A DNA stretch of 64,000 bases, taken from the NCBI RefSeq assembly GCF_011927635.1, contig NZ_JAATJB010000015.1:1-64000 (forward strand), read 5' to 3'. Of the stretch, positions 1 to 9,427 are shown piece after piece. A program made the position numbers and the translations under genes. Each line of letters begins with the position of its first letter. Positions within the stretch are counted from its first letter, which is position 1. The stretch comes from Sphingomonas trueperi (GTDB lineage: Bacteria; Pseudomonadota; Alphaproteobacteria; Sphingomonadales; Sphingomonadaceae). The notes under the pieces were generated by a model. It was not told where the DNA came from and made no database searches. It worked only from the letters and a program-made list of their open reading frames with translations.

Positions 1-2
1 TC

Positions 3-770
3 AATCGGTCGGCGTGGCAATATGAGCCGCTTCGCGGGAAGGACGATGCTGTCCGCGAGCGGATGCGCGAGCTCGCGAACGAGCGTCGTCGGTTCGGCTA
101 CCGTCGGCTGGCGATACTGCTGCGACGTGAGGGCAAGGGCATGAACCTGAAGAAGGTGTACCGGCTGTATCGCGAGGAGCGGCTAACGGTGCGCAAGCGT
201 GGCGGCCGCAAGCGGGCGCTCGGCACGCGGGCACCGATGGCGATTCCCCAAGAACCCAACCAGCGCTGGTCACTCGACTTCGTGTCGGACGCGTTGGCCT
301 GCGGCCGGCGGTTCCGCATGCTGAACGTCATCGACGATTACAGCCGGGAATGTCTGGCCTGTATCGTCGACACGTCGCTGTCGGGCCGGCGGGTCGTTCG
401 TGAACTAAGCGCTATCGCCGAACGTCGCGGGCTGCCGTGCATGGTGGTCAGCGACAACGGTACCGAATTGACCAGTCACGCCGTCCTTGCCTGGTGCCAG
501 GACACCGGGGTCGAGTGGCATTACATCGCGCCGGGCAAGCCGCAGCAGAACGGCTTCGTCGAAAGCTTTAATGGTCGCTTGCGCGACGAGTGCCTGAACG
601 AGCACCTGTTCCCATCGCTGGCCGCAGCAAGACGGATCATCGAGGCATGGCGGACGGACTACAACACCGTGCGTCCACACAGCAGCCTTGGCGGATTGGC
701 ACCCGCCGAGTTTACGAGCCGCCCCCGCCAAGGGCATAGGGACACCGAAGCTAACTTATCGGCGGCCTGA
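3..770 (+). CDS. IS3-family transposase OrfB, 5'-truncated by window edge
   Basis: This is the catalytic subunit of an IS3-family insertion sequence, which cuts and joins the element ends. The reading frame is open from base 3, so the gene begins left of the window; an ATG at 63 is internal. The HTH_21-like segment (ERRRFGYRRL) is followed by the rve integrase core. The DDE residues are visible as the Asp in RWSLDFVSD, the Asp in SDNGTE and the Glu in NGFVESFNGRLRDE. About 255 residues are present, close to a complete OrfB. The ending (HSSLGGLAPAEF) is typical of the family. Confident as to family; the IS group is not determined. Confidence 0.93.
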   Translation, partial: NRSAWQYEPLRGKDDAVRERMRELANERRRFGYRRLAILLRREGKGMNLKKVYRLYREERLTVRKRGGRKRALGTRAPMAIPQEPNQRWSLDFVSDALACGRRFRMLNVIDDYSRECLACIVDTSLSGRRVVRELSAIAERRGLPCMVVSDNGTELTSHAVLAWCQDTGVEWHYIAPGKPQQNGFVESFNGRLRDECLNEHLFPSLAAARRIIEAWRTDYNTVRPHSSLGGLAPAEFTSRPRQGHRDTEANLSAA

Positions 771-787
771 AAACGGGGAGCAGGTCA
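770..787 (+). repeat. Probable right terminal inverted repeat of the IS3-type element
   Basis: Directly after the transposase stop lies AAAACGGGGAGCAGGTCA. Read inversely it begins TGACCTGCTCCCC, the typical terminal sequence of IS3-family elements. The left end lies outside the window, so the pair and the target duplication cannot be checked. Confidence 0.6.
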
Positions 788-982
788 ACCCGTTCCGGCA
801 TTCAATACTCCATTTTCACATTGCCGTTCGGGTAATTTCCGACCGGCTTCTGCGCTATATCGCCAGTGGATGTGTTTGCGGCCGATGTGGCGGCGTACTT
901 TACCATAATCAACCGGCTGAACATGCGGTGCGATACTGTGCAGCCCGCGACGCGCTGGGTGTCGCGGGTACGGCAACGTCGG

Positions 983-1963
983 TCATTTGGTGAGATTGCG
1001 ATCCAGGAAGCTCCGGATCAGCGGCGCCATCATGTCCAGCCGGTCTTCCAGCGCGAAATGCCCCGAATCAAGAATGTGGATCTCTGCCTTGGGGATATCC
1101 CGAAGATAGGGATGCGCGCCTTCCTCTGGAAAGATCTTGTCGTTCTTGCCCCAGACGATCAGCGTCGGTGGCCGGCGCGTGCGGAAGAATTCCTGGAATT
1201 GCGGATATAGCGGCACGTTCGAGCCATAATCGCCGAGCATGTCGAGCTGGACGTCGCGGTTGCCGGGGCGATCGAGCAGCGCCTGATCGTGCACCCAGTT
1301 GTCCGGGCTGATCCGGGATACGTCGCCCATGCCGTCGGTATATTGGAACCTGGTAATGTCGAACGTGACGAGATTGTTCAGCGCGTCGCGGTTCTTCTGC
1401 GAACGGTCGCGCCAATAGACCTTGATCGGATCCCAGAAGGGCGATTGCAGCCCCTCGTCATAGGCGTTGCCGTTCTGGACGATCAGGCCGCTCACCCGCT
1501 CCGGGTGCTTGAGCGCGAGCCGGTAGCCGATCGGCGCGCCGTAATCCATCACGTACATGGTGTAGCGCTTGGCGCCGAGCTGGGTCACCAGCTTGTCGAC
1601 GATATCCGCCTGGTTGGCGAAGGTGTAGGCAAACTTGGTGTGATCGGGCGCGTCGCTCTGGCCGTATCCCGGATAGTCTGGCGCGATCACGCGATATTTG
1701 CCCGCGAGCAGCGGGATCAGGTTGCGGAACATGTGCGACGAGGTGGGGAAGCCGTGCAGCAGCAGGACCACCGGGCCGTCGGCAGGGCCGGCCTCGCGGT
1801 AGAACACCTTCACCCCGTCGACCGTGACGGTGCGATAGTGGATCACCGGGACGCTGATGCTCGGCGCAGGCGGCTGGGGCGCGGCTTCGGGGAAGGCGAA
1901 TGCCGCGGGAGCGGCAGCGATCGTAGCGGCGGCAAGCGCCCCCCTAATCAGAAGTTGTTTCAT
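983..1963 (-). CDS. Exported alpha/beta hydrolase (haloalkane dehalogenase/epoxide hydrolase-like)
   Basis: A 326-residue alpha/beta-hydrolase fold enzyme. The first ~23 residues (basic start, Ala-rich core, AFA end) form a signal peptide, so it probably acts in the periplasm. The oxyanion-hole motif LHGFPTS is present. The nucleophile elbow reads VMDYGAPIG, with Asp rather than Ser, as in haloalkane dehalogenases and epoxide hydrolases. The catalytic His is in DSGHFALED near the C-terminus. It is divergently transcribed from a cytosolic relative at 2206 with the same elbow. The substrate is unknown. Confidence 0.85.
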   Translation of the reverse strand: MKQLLIRGALAAATIAAAPAAFAFPEAAPQPPAPSISVPVIHYRTVTVDGVKVFYREAGPADGPVVLLLHGFPTSSHMFRNLIPLLAGKYRVIAPDYPGYGQSDAPDHTKFAYTFANQADIVDKLVTQLGAKRYTMYVMDYGAPIGYRLALKHPERVSGLIVQNGNAYDEGLQSPFWDPIKVYWRDRSQKNRDALNNLVTFDITRFQYTDGMGDVSRISPDNWVHDQALLDRPGNRDVQLDMLGDYGSNVPLYPQFQEFFRTRRPPTLIVWGKNDKIFPEEGAHPYLRDIPKAEIHILDSGHFALEDRLDMMAPLIRSFLDRNLTK

Positions 1964-2205
1964 GTTTAGTCTCCTTGCGAGTTAGAAGTGCGCGTCGGCT
2001 CCCGCAAGAAGTAGCCAGGTCGAGCGTAAGCTGGTGTCGCTTGTGGTAAAATTCCGTGAAGCGTGATGCCGGAAGCTTGGCGCGCAATCGCCCGGGTGCC
2101 GCATCGTTGAACCCGAATATACGAGGATTTACTTGTGTCTTGCCGATGGGGGGCGAAGGTGGGAGCTAGCCCGGCAGCGCCGCGGCGTTCCGACATGAGG
2201 TATCG

Positions 2206-3081
2206 ATGCAGCGTCCGTCCGAGCATCTTGAGACGTCCGTCCACCGGATCGAGGCGGCCGGGGTATCCATATTCTACCGAGCGGCCGGCGATCCCCGAAA
2301 TCCGGTGATCCTGCTGCTGCACGGCTTTCCGAGCTCGTCGCATCAGTTCCGCGCGTTCATGCCCCGCCTGGCCGATCGGTTCCATGTGATTGCGCCGGAC
2401 CTGCCCGGTTTCGGCTTCACCGAAGTACCCGACGACTTCGTGTACAGCTTCGACAGCCTCGCGGAGACGATCGGTGCCTTTTGCGACGTGCTCGGCCTGA
2501 GGCAGTACGCGCTGTACCTGTTCGATTACGGCGCGCCGGTTGGGTTCCGCCTCGCCCCGCAGCGGCCGGACGCGATCCGCGCGATCGTGTCGCAGAACGG
2601 CAACGCCTATGAAGAAGGCATGAGCGAAGGCTGGGCGCCGACCCGCGCCTATTGGGCAGATCCTTCGCCTGCCAACCGCGACGCGATGCGGAGCATGTTC
2701 ACACTGGAGACCACGCGCTGGCAATATACCCACGGCGCGCCGGATCCGGCCCGGGTCGCCCCCGAAGGCTATTGGCTCGATGCCGCGCTGCTGGCGCGCC
2801 CGGGCCAGGACCAGATCCAGCTGGACCTGATCGCCGATTATGCGCGCAATGTCGCGTTGTACCCGCGCATCCATACCTATCTGCGCGAGCGGCAGCCACC
2901 CTTGCTGGCGGTGTGGGGGGCGAATGACCCGTTCTTCCTGCCCGCGGGTGCGAAGGCCTTTCGGCGCGACCTGCCCGAAGCCGAGGTGCACCTGCTCGAT
3001 GCAGGTCATTTCGCGCTGGAGACGCACGCAGGCGTGATCGCCGATCATATGTGCGACTTTCTCCAGCGCCATCTGCGCTAG
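2206..3081 (+). CDS. Cytosolic alpha/beta hydrolase, relative of the exported one at 983
   Basis: A 291-residue alpha/beta hydrolase without signal peptide. It has the same landmarks as its divergent neighbour: LHGFPSSSHQFR, the nucleophile elbow LFDYGAPVG (Asp nucleophile), the conserved stretch VSQNGNAYEEG, and a C-terminal AGHFALET His. The two proteins are clearly homologous along their length, so this is a divergent gene pair, one exported and one cytosolic. A small acetyltransferase-like gene follows 36 bases downstream, probably in the same transcript. Confidence 0.85.
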   Translation: MQRPSEHLETSVHRIEAAGVSIFYRAAGDPRNPVILLLHGFPSSSHQFRAFMPRLADRFHVIAPDLPGFGFTEVPDDFVYSFDSLAETIGAFCDVLGLRQYALYLFDYGAPVGFRLAPQRPDAIRAIVSQNGNAYEEGMSEGWAPTRAYWADPSPANRDAMRSMFTLETTRWQYTHGAPDPARVAPEGYWLDAALLARPGQDQIQLDLIADYARNVALYPRIHTYLRERQPPLLAVWGANDPFFLPAGAKAFRRDLPEAEVHLLDAGHFALETHAGVIADHMCDFLQRHLR

Positions 3082-3117
3082 GGAGCTGCGTCACATCCGA
3101 CGATAAGAGGAGAGACG

Positions 3118-3414
3118 ATGCAAGCAGACAGCGAGGTTCGGAACAACCTGAACGCAAGCCGCTACGAACTGGCCACCGCCAAGGGAATCGCCTTTTCGGA
3201 GTATCGGCGTCACGACGACGTCGTCGTTTTCACCCACACGGTCGTACCCAAGGCACTCGAAGGGCAGGGGATCGCCAGCCGCCTGATCGCCGGGGCGCTG
3301 GCGGACGTCCGCGCGCAGCGATTGCGGATCGCGTCGCGCTGTCCATTCGTCAGCGCCTATCTGCAGCGCCATCCCGAAGCGCGGGATCTTCTGGCCGAGT
3401 CCTCGCCTGTCTAG
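3118..3414 (+). CDS. GNAT-like small N-acetyltransferase (COG2388 type)
   Basis: A 98-residue protein with the compact single-domain layout of YjdJ-like N-acetyltransferases. It carries the acetyl-CoA-binding loop pattern GQGIASRLIAGAL and the later CPFVSAYLQRHPE motif. RBS AGGAGAG lies 5-6 bases before the ATG. Its stop overlaps the stop of the convergent sensor kinase gene. The acceptor substrate is unknown. Confidence 0.8.
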   Translation: MQADSEVRNNLNASRYELATAKGIAFSEYRRHDDVVVFTHTVVPKALEGQGIASRLIAGALADVRAQRLRIASRCPFVSAYLQRHPEARDLLAESSPV

Positions 3415-6400
3415 TCGATGGTGATGTGGCGGGAGGCGGCGAGCCGCCGCCACAGCCGGGCGTTGAACAGACGCGGCAGCCTGTCCCGCCACGCCGACCA
3501 CCGCGATCCGCCGCGACGGGCATAGGCGACATGCGCCGGGATCGTGAGCACCAGCTCCGTTCCGCCGACTGCAAGCGCGCGAATGGCGAGGGTGCCGCGG
3601 AGTTTCCTCGCGCGTTCGTGCATCCCTTGCAGCCCATAGTGTCCTGCCTTCCCCCCGCGCTCGAGGATCGCCGCAGGGATCCCTGCACCGTCGTCGGAAA
3701 GCCGGATCGTGAGAGGTCGGGCAAAACGGATCTCGATGCGCAACTGGGTCGCCTTCGCGTGCTGGCGGACATTCGCAATCGCTTCGCCGGCGATGCGCAC
3801 AATTTCGTCCAGCGCAACCGGGGCGAGTGGGCGGGTATCCCCTATCGCCTGGATCCGGACACCCGTTGCAGGATCGAAGCCCTGTTCGGCCACGATCTCG
3901 GCGAGGATCTCCACGATACCCTCAGGATCGAGCTGGGTGCGCAGGTCGCGCACGCGGTCGCGCCCCTCCGATATCGCCCGGTCGGCACGGTTCAGGGCGC
4001 TCTCCAGCCTGGCGCGTTCCGGCGCATCTCGGGGCAAATCCTCCACCGCCACCTGCACATGCAGCGTGAGGGTCTGGACCGATTGCAGCAGCGTGTCGTG
4101 CAGCTCGCGGGCGATGCGTTCGCGCTCGCCCATCCGTTCGGCCATGCGCGCGCGAATGCGGTGGGCGGCTGCACGCAGACGAAGGCGGTAGAGCAGCCCC
4201 AGTATCAGCAGCGCGGCCAAGCCGCAGAGCAGCCGGAAGGTCCAACTCTGGACGAAGGTGGGCGGGATCGTGAACGCCAGGGTCGCGCCCTGCCGGTTCC
4301 AAACGCCGTCCTCGTTCGCCGCCATCAGGCGGAAACGATAGCTGCCCGGCGTGAGCCCGGTATAGAAGGCCTCGCGCCGCGTGCCCGCGTCCACCCAGCC
4401 GTCGTCGATTCCCTCCAGCTGGTAGCGGAATTGCACGCGCGAAGGCACGGCCAGGCTTGTCGCGGTATAGGCGATCTGGAGGTTTGAAGTGCCCTTCGGC
4501 AGCAGAATAGGCGCCTCACCCAAATAGGAGCGTCCTCCAGATGTCAGCGACTTGATGATCACCGGCGGTGGCAGCCGATTGAAGAACAGCTGTGTCGGGT
4601 CGATCCAGGCGACACCGACCCTGGTGAGAAACCAGAGGCGTCCATCCTCAGCTTCGAAGGCTGTCTGCGACCAGGAGTCCTGCTGGGCCACGCCGGGCAT
4701 GCCATCGTCGCGATCGAACACACGCGCCTTGATCGGACGGGTGGCATGCGCGAACGCCACCTCGAGGTCCGACCGAGCGACCTTGACCACACCGCGGGCG
4801 GTGTTGAGCCAAAGGTCACCCGAGGCGGTTTCGACAATCCCGGCGGTCCGGCTCAGGAAGGGATGTACATCGGATCGCAGGGTAACGAAGCGCCTGCCGT
4901 CGAACCGCGCCAGACCGAAATCGCCCCCCGCATAGACATGGTTTCCCCGGACGGCGATGACCACGACCGTACCCAGCGCCAGATCCTTGCGCGCAGAGAA
5001 TCCACGCCGCCTCGTCCCCTCGATCAGCTCGATACGGTCCCCTTCGGCGATCCAGGTACGGCCGGCGCCGTCGCGCAGGATCTGCGTCGGCGGATTGCCT
5101 GTCGTCGCGAGCAGCGGCTCGGGCACCCACCTATCACCCTTCCGGCAAAAAGCGCCGTTGGCCGACGAGACGCAGATCCGGCCGGGCCTTTCCTCAACGA
5201 GCGCAAATGGCGTCGGTCGGCGCCAGGGCAGCGGCACATCGCGCACGCTCGTGCCCGACCAGATGCCAAGCGTCCGATCGGTGCCGATCCAGACGCGTGC
5301 GAGCGCATCGGTGTGCAGGATCAGCGGGCGCCTGGGAAGCCGGGCCAGCTTCCGCGCGACACGCCCCGGACTTGCAAGAAACAGCGCCTCGTTGGTCGTC
5401 ACGAACATCGCGCCTGCTGGACCCGGCGCAATCCGGAAGCCGTTGCGCGAGTCGGTCGGCAGCCCGAGGGCCACCACCGCGCTGGTCTCTCGAAATTGAT
5501 CGAGTCCGAGATTGGTCCCCACCCAGATATTGCCTTCGCGGTCCTTCAGGATGGGATTGGCGAGGTTGGAGGTAAGGCCGCGCTCCAAACCGAACCGTTC
5601 GCGCAGGCCGTTGGGGAGAAGCGCGCCGTCGACCCAGTCAAGACCGAGACGAAAGACACCGCCGCTGCCATAGGTGCCCCAAAGTCCGTCGCGTCGATCG
5701 AAGAATATGCTTTCCGCGCGGGGATTGGCCGTCATCGGCGGCTGCACCCATGTCTGGGGCGCGCCGGCTGCGGATCCTGCAATGCGCTGGAGGCCGGGGC
5801 GGGTGCCCGTGCTCAGCCAGATCGCGCCATCGGGTGCCTGGCGCAACTGCGGTCTCTCTGATGCGGAAGCCGACACCCGCGCGAAGCGCGCGGCGCCGGG
5901 ACGCAGCACCGCCAACTCGCCGCCCACGGCGATCCATACGGACCCGTCCATGCCGGCCACAACACTGGTCGCGGCACCTGCGGCCACGCCGTGGCGGCGG
6001 TCCAGCACCTCCCATCTGCCCCCGCGGAAGCGCGCAACGCCGCCGCGATTGTCTTCGCCGAAGACCGCCCAGATCACCCCTGCGCGGTCTTCGGCCAGTG
6101 CCAGCACTGGAACCGACGAGATACCAAGGTCGAACGTAGCCAGATGCCCGGCGCGGAGCCGCGCTACCGCCCCGGATGCAAAGCCGATCCAGAGATCCCC
6201 GGTGCGGGTGGCGAGCAGAGAGTTTACGTTGAGCGAAGGGAGATGCTCTCCCTGCATCGGACGGAATCTCTCGAAGCGCGCGCCGTCGAAGCGATACAGC
6301 CCGCTCCCCGTGCCCAGCCAGAGATAGCCGTCGCGCGATTGGGCGAGTGCCCAGATCTCCGGTGGGGCGCCATCGCGTACCGTCCAGGCGGTATGCCGCA

Positions 6401-6500
6401 GTTGCTGTAGACTGCGCGGTGCGCCCGCTGCGCAGGCGTCGCCGGTGCTCCACAGCGGGGCCAGCATGGCCAGGACCCAGTATTTCGCAGCGCATGGCAT
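3411..6500 (-). CDS. Beta-propeller hybrid-type sensor histidine kinase (Reg_prop / Y_Y_Y / HisKA_3)
   Basis: A 1029-residue membrane sensor kinase. An N-terminal signal sequence is followed by repeated WxG/LxR blades typical of the two-component propeller (about residues 30-640). Then come a Y_Y_Y-type domain (YQLEGIDDGW, YTGLTPGSYRFR) and one transmembrane helix (about 755-775). The HisKA_3 dimerisation helix has its phosphoacceptor His near residue 801 (RELHDTLLQ). The HATPase domain has the N-box EAIANVRQHA and the G-box LSDDGAGIPA. HisKA_3 kinases pair with NarL-type regulators, and one is encoded at 7103. The periplasmic propeller would sense an unknown, possibly carbohydrate, ligand. 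Confidence 0.92.
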   Translation of the reverse strand: MPCAAKYWVLAMLAPLWSTGDACAAGAPRSLQQLRHTAWTVRDGAPPEIWALAQSRDGYLWLGTGSGLYRFDGARFERFRPMQGEHLPSLNVNSLLATRTGDLWIGFASGAVARLRAGHLATFDLGISSVPVLALAEDRAGVIWAVFGEDNRGGVARFRGGRWEVLDRRHGVAAGAATSVVAGMDGSVWIAVGGELAVLRPGAARFARVSASASERPQLRQAPDGAIWLSTGTRPGLQRIAGSAAGAPQTWVQPPMTANPRAESIFFDRRDGLWGTYGSGGVFRLGLDWVDGALLPNGLRERFGLERGLTSNLANPILKDREGNIWVGTNLGLDQFRETSAVVALGLPTDSRNGFRIAPGPAGAMFVTTNEALFLASPGRVARKLARLPRRPLILHTDALARVWIGTDRTLGIWSGTSVRDVPLPWRRPTPFALVEERPGRICVSSANGAFCRKGDRWVPEPLLATTGNPPTQILRDGAGRTWIAEGDRIELIEGTRRRGFSARKDLALGTVVVIAVRGNHVYAGGDFGLARFDGRRFVTLRSDVHPFLSRTAGIVETASGDLWLNTARGVVKVARSDLEVAFAHATRPIKARVFDRDDGMPGVAQQDSWSQTAFEAEDGRLWFLTRVGVAWIDPTQLFFNRLPPPVIIKSLTSGGRSYLGEAPILLPKGTSNLQIAYTATSLAVPSRVQFRYQLEGIDDGWVDAGTRREAFYTGLTPGSYRFRLMAANEDGVWNRQGATLAFTIPPTFVQSWTFRLLCGLAALLILGLLYRLRLRAAAHRIRARMAERMGERERIARELHDTLLQSVQTLTLHVQVAVEDLPRDAPERARLESALNRADRAISEGRDRVRDLRTQLDPEGIVEILAEIVAEQGFDPATGVRIQAIGDTRPLAPVALDEIVRIAGEAIANVRQHAKATQLRIEIRFARPLTIRLSDDGAGIPAAILERGGKAGHYGLQGMHERARKLRGTLAIRALAVGGTELVLTIPAHVAYARRGGSRWSAWRDRLPRLFNARLWRRLAASRHITID

Positions 6501-6704
6501 GCGCTGTATCTCGTCGAAAGCGGCCCTCGTGTCACGGGGCGCGACGGCGCGCTGCCGTGTCGATCACCCAAATGGGTGAAGCGGGGAGACCCGGGGGTAG
6601 GGTGCCGCTGGAACGCCATCGGCATAGTCTCCGGGGCACCACCCCGTCGCGCTGGCGCAGAGCGTCAGGTCCGTCGGAAACGGTGCAACCAGGAGGTCGT
6701 CACC

Positions 6705-7085
6705 ATGCCGTCAACTTCTCTGTCGGTGCCCGCACCGTTACCGGCCTATCAGGCGCCCCTGGTGCGGGCGATCGAGCGGTGCTTCCGCTTCGGCCCCTTC
6801 GTTCTGAAGCCCGGCCGGCAACTGCTGCTCAAGCATGGCGTGCCGGTCAAGATTGGCGCCCGCGCGCTCGACATTCTCACCGTGCTTGCCGAGCGGCCGG
6901 GGGAGGTCGTCAGCAAGCGCGAACTGCGCGCCCGCACCTGGCCCGACACCTTCGTCGGTGACGGCAATCTCAAGGTGCATGTCGCCAGCCTGCGCAAGGT
7001 GCTGGGCGAGGTGGTGGAGGCGCCGAGCTACATCGCCACCGTCACCGGCCGCGGCTATCGCTTCATCGCCGACGTGCAGGACTGA
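6705..7085 (+). CDS. Stand-alone OmpR/PhoB-type winged-helix DNA-binding protein
   Basis: A 126-residue protein consisting almost only of a Trans_reg_C winged helix (F-G-P-F-V-L start, LLAERPGEVVSKREL-like helix, LRKVLGE, YIATVTGRGYRF wing). It has no receiver domain. The start at 6705 is chosen because AGGAGG sits 8 bases upstream; an ORF extension to 6576 has no such site and unrelated composition. It lies between the divergent sensor kinase and the convergent response regulator, so it probably belongs to the same signalling locus. Confidence 0.82.
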   Translation: MPSTSLSVPAPLPAYQAPLVRAIERCFRFGPFVLKPGRQLLLKHGVPVKIGARALDILTVLAERPGEVVSKRELRARTWPDTFVGDGNLKVHVASLRKVLGEVVEAPSYIATVTGRGYRFIADVQD

Positions 7086-7102
7086 GCGCAGCTCGCGGCG
7101 CG

Positions 7103-7720
7103 TCAGCGGTGAAAGAAGCCGCGCCGGATTGCGACCGTGACGGCATGGGTGCGATCATCCACGCCCAGCTTCGCGAAGATGTTCTTGAGGTGCGACTTGA
7201 TCGTGTCCGGCGAGACATCGAGGTTGCGGGCGATCTGCTTGTTGGGATGTCCCTCGGCGACCATGCCGAGAATTGCCATCTCGCGGTCGGTCAGCGGTTC
7301 GTCGAGGGCATGTTCGGCCACGGCGTGGCTGATCTCCGCGCTCATCGCGCGACGGCCGGCATCGACGGCGCGGATCGCGTCCAGCAACTCGGTGCGCAGG
7401 CAGCTCTTCAGCAGATAGCCTGCCGCGCCGGCACGGATTGCGCGGACCGCCTGCGCGTCTCCCGAATAGGTGGTGAGCACCAGGATCCGCGCCTTGGGGC
7501 ACAGTTCCAGGATCGCGCCGATCGCATCGACGCCGTCCATATCGGGCATCTGGAGGTCCATCAGCGTCACGTCCGGCGCGAGCGCGCGGAACATGGCAAC
7601 GGCCTCGGCGCCGTTCGCCGCTTCGCCGGCAATCTCCATGTCAGGCTGGCGTGCGACCAGAGCGGCCACGCCATCGCGGACCGTTGCGTGATCGTCGACC
7701 GTCAGCACCCGTATCGTCAC
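7103..7720 (-). CDS. NarL/FixJ-type response regulator (receiver + LuxR HTH)
   Basis: A 205-residue response regulator. The receiver has the acidic pair VDDH, the phosphoacceptor Asp in VTLMDLQMPDMDG and the Lys in LKS. The C-terminal LuxR helix-turn-helix reads LTDREMAILGMVAEGHPNKQIA then VSPDTIKSHLKNIFAKLGV. The GTG at 7720 gives the normal family length; the frame stays open to 7867 but that extension is not receiver-like. It is the probable partner of the HisKA_3 kinase at 3411, from which it is separated by the winged-helix gene. Confidence 0.85.
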   Translation of the reverse strand: MTIRVLTVDDHATVRDGVAALVARQPDMEIAGEAANGAEAVAMFRALAPDVTLMDLQMPDMDGVDAIGAILELCPKARILVLTTYSGDAQAVRAIRAGAAGYLLKSCLRTELLDAIRAVDAGRRAMSAEISHAVAEHALDEPLTDREMAILGMVAEGHPNKQIARNLDVSPDTIKSHLKNIFAKLGVDDRTHAVTVAIRRGFFHR

Positions 7721-8028
7721 GCTTCCTTGATCCCCTGGTGGCGCTCCTCCCATCCCCGGATGTCGCCACCTTCCCTGATGTCCCCAATAGCGCAGCCTAG
7801 CTCTGCCGCATCTCATTTTCCACGCCCCGCCCGCGGCCGGCGCGCGAGCGCAGCTCCTATCCACCAAGATGTCTGCGGTGTCTGCCGGACGATGCCTGTA
7901 CTTAACCGCATCTTACCGCAGCTGACCAGAGCGTCGCGCCGATGTCGCGTACAACCCCGCATGTACTTTCGACCGAACCCTTCCAGGCCGCTGCCGGGGC
8001 GCAGAGGCAAACCTACAGGACTATGCTC
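7721..8028. other. Divergent intergenic region, no gene supported
   Basis: About 300 bases separate the response regulator from the isochorismatase-like gene. It must hold promoters for both directions. I see no convincing palindrome or family-like ORF in it. Confidence 0.5.
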
Positions 8029-8712
8029 ATGCCCACGTCGCTTGCCTCCAAATCCAGCGTTCTTGCCAGCGGCGGCGGTACCATGCTGATGGACCCCGCC
8101 GATACGGTGATCCTGCTGCTCGATCACCAGTCGGGTCTGTTCCAGACGGTGAAGGACATTCCCGTGGCCGATCTCCGCCGCAACGTCGAGATGATCGCCC
8201 GGCTGGCGACCTTGCTGGAGATTCCGGTCATCACCACCGCTTCCGAACCGGCCGGGTCCAACGGGCCGCTGATGCCGGAAATTGCCTTGCATGCCCCGCA
8301 TGCCGTCTATGTGCCGCGCAAGGGCGAGGTGAACGCCTGGGACAATGACGATTTCGTCGCGACGGTCCGCCATACCGGGCGCAAGACGCTGGTTATGGCA
8401 GGCGTGTGGACCAGCGTGTGCGTGATGTTCCCGGCGCTCGACGCACGGGCGGCGGGGTTCGAGGTCTATGCGGTGCTCGACGCGTCGGGCGATCCGAGCG
8501 AGATGGTCTCGCAGATTTCGCTCGCACGCTTCGTCCAGGGCGGCGTGAAGCCGACCTCGACCAATGCGCTGCTCTCGGAACTCCACCGTACTTGGGCGCG
8601 TCCCGAAGCCGCCGAGCTGGCCACGCTCTACGGTCTGGCCGCGCCGAATTATGCGGCGGTGATCGAGAGTTATGTGCGTGCCCAGCAGGCGGCGCGAGAC
8701 GCGATCGCATAG
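8029..8712 (+). CDS. Isochorismatase-family cysteine hydrolase
   Basis: A 227-residue isochorismatase-fold hydrolase. The catalytic Asp is in LLLDHQSG near the N-terminus and the nucleophilic Cys is in VMAGVWTSVCVMFPAL. The start at 8029 is chosen because AGGA ends 8 bases before it; an ATG two codons upstream would be too close to that site, and the frame continues to 7942 without support. Relatives hydrolyse ureido or nicotinamide-type compounds; the substrate here cannot be read from sequence. A PNPOx-fold gene follows 23 bases later, likely co-transcribed. Confidence 0.83.
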   Translation: MPTSLASKSSVLASGGGTMLMDPADTVILLLDHQSGLFQTVKDIPVADLRRNVEMIARLATLLEIPVITTASEPAGSNGPLMPEIALHAPHAVYVPRKGEVNAWDNDDFVATVRHTGRKTLVMAGVWTSVCVMFPALDARAAGFEVYAVLDASGDPSEMVSQISLARFVQGGVKPTSTNALLSELHRTWARPEAAELATLYGLAAPNYAAVIESYVRAQQAARDAIA

Positions 8713-8735
8713 GTAAGCGGACGAGGGAGGGCGCT

Positions 8736-9359
8736 GTGCCATACGGCTTCATGGACGTGGCCCGCACGCCGGGCGTGGCTGCCGTACAGGCGGAAATGGG
8801 GGCGGATGACGTTTGGACATCGTTCAAAGGCCACCGCGCCTTCGATCACTTCACCGCCGACGAAGCTACGTTCCTCGCGCAACGCGACAGTTTCTACATC
8901 GCGTCGGTATCGGAAACCGGCTGGCCCTATGTGCAGCATCGCGGCGGGCCACCCGGCTTCCTGAAAATGCTCGATCCGCAGACGCTCGCTTTCGCCGATT
9001 ACCGGGGCAATCGGCAATATATCAGTACCGGCAATTTCCGGGCGAATGATCGGGCGTGCCTGATCCTGATGGATTATGCCCGGCGCGCCCGGCTGAAGAT
9101 GTACGTGCATGTCGAGACGCTTGCACCTGCTGCCGATCCGGCGATGGCGGAGCGCGTGACCGATCCCGGGTATCGGGCGTCTGTCGAGCGGATCTTCCGC
9201 TTGCGGCTGGTCGCCTTCGACTGGAACTGCCCGCAGCATATCGTGCCGCGATTCAGCGAGCGCGAGATCGCGACAGCAGTTCAGCCACTGCACGACCGGC
9301 TGGCAGCGCTGGAGCGGGAAAATGCCGAACTGCGCCGCCAACTGGCCGGACGTGATTGA
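8736..9359 (+). CDS. Pyridoxamine 5'-phosphate oxidase-fold protein
   Basis: A 207-residue flavin-binding split-barrel (PNPOx-like) protein. The core has FYIASVSETGWPYVQHRGGPPGFL and ADYRGNRQYISTGN, the pattern of the PNPOx-like flavoprotein group with a C-terminal acidic/basic helix. The last ~25 residues (LAALERENAELRRQL) form a short coiled coil. The GTG start at 8736 has GAGGGAGG five bases upstream; an ATG at 8751 is the alternative. The longer open frame to 8406 is a shadow of the preceding gene. Confidence 0.8.
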   Translation: MPYGFMDVARTPGVAAVQAEMGADDVWTSFKGHRAFDHFTADEATFLAQRDSFYIASVSETGWPYVQHRGGPPGFLKMLDPQTLAFADYRGNRQYISTGNFRANDRACLILMDYARRARLKMYVHVETLAPAADPAMAERVTDPGYRASVERIFRLRLVAFDWNCPQHIVPRFSEREIATAVQPLHDRLAALERENAELRRQLAGRD

Positions 9360-9427
9360 TCCCGCGTCAAATCGTCCTTCGGGAAGGTACCCTTCCTCTG
9401 ACGAACTGCGCTTGAAGGAGTTGGACC

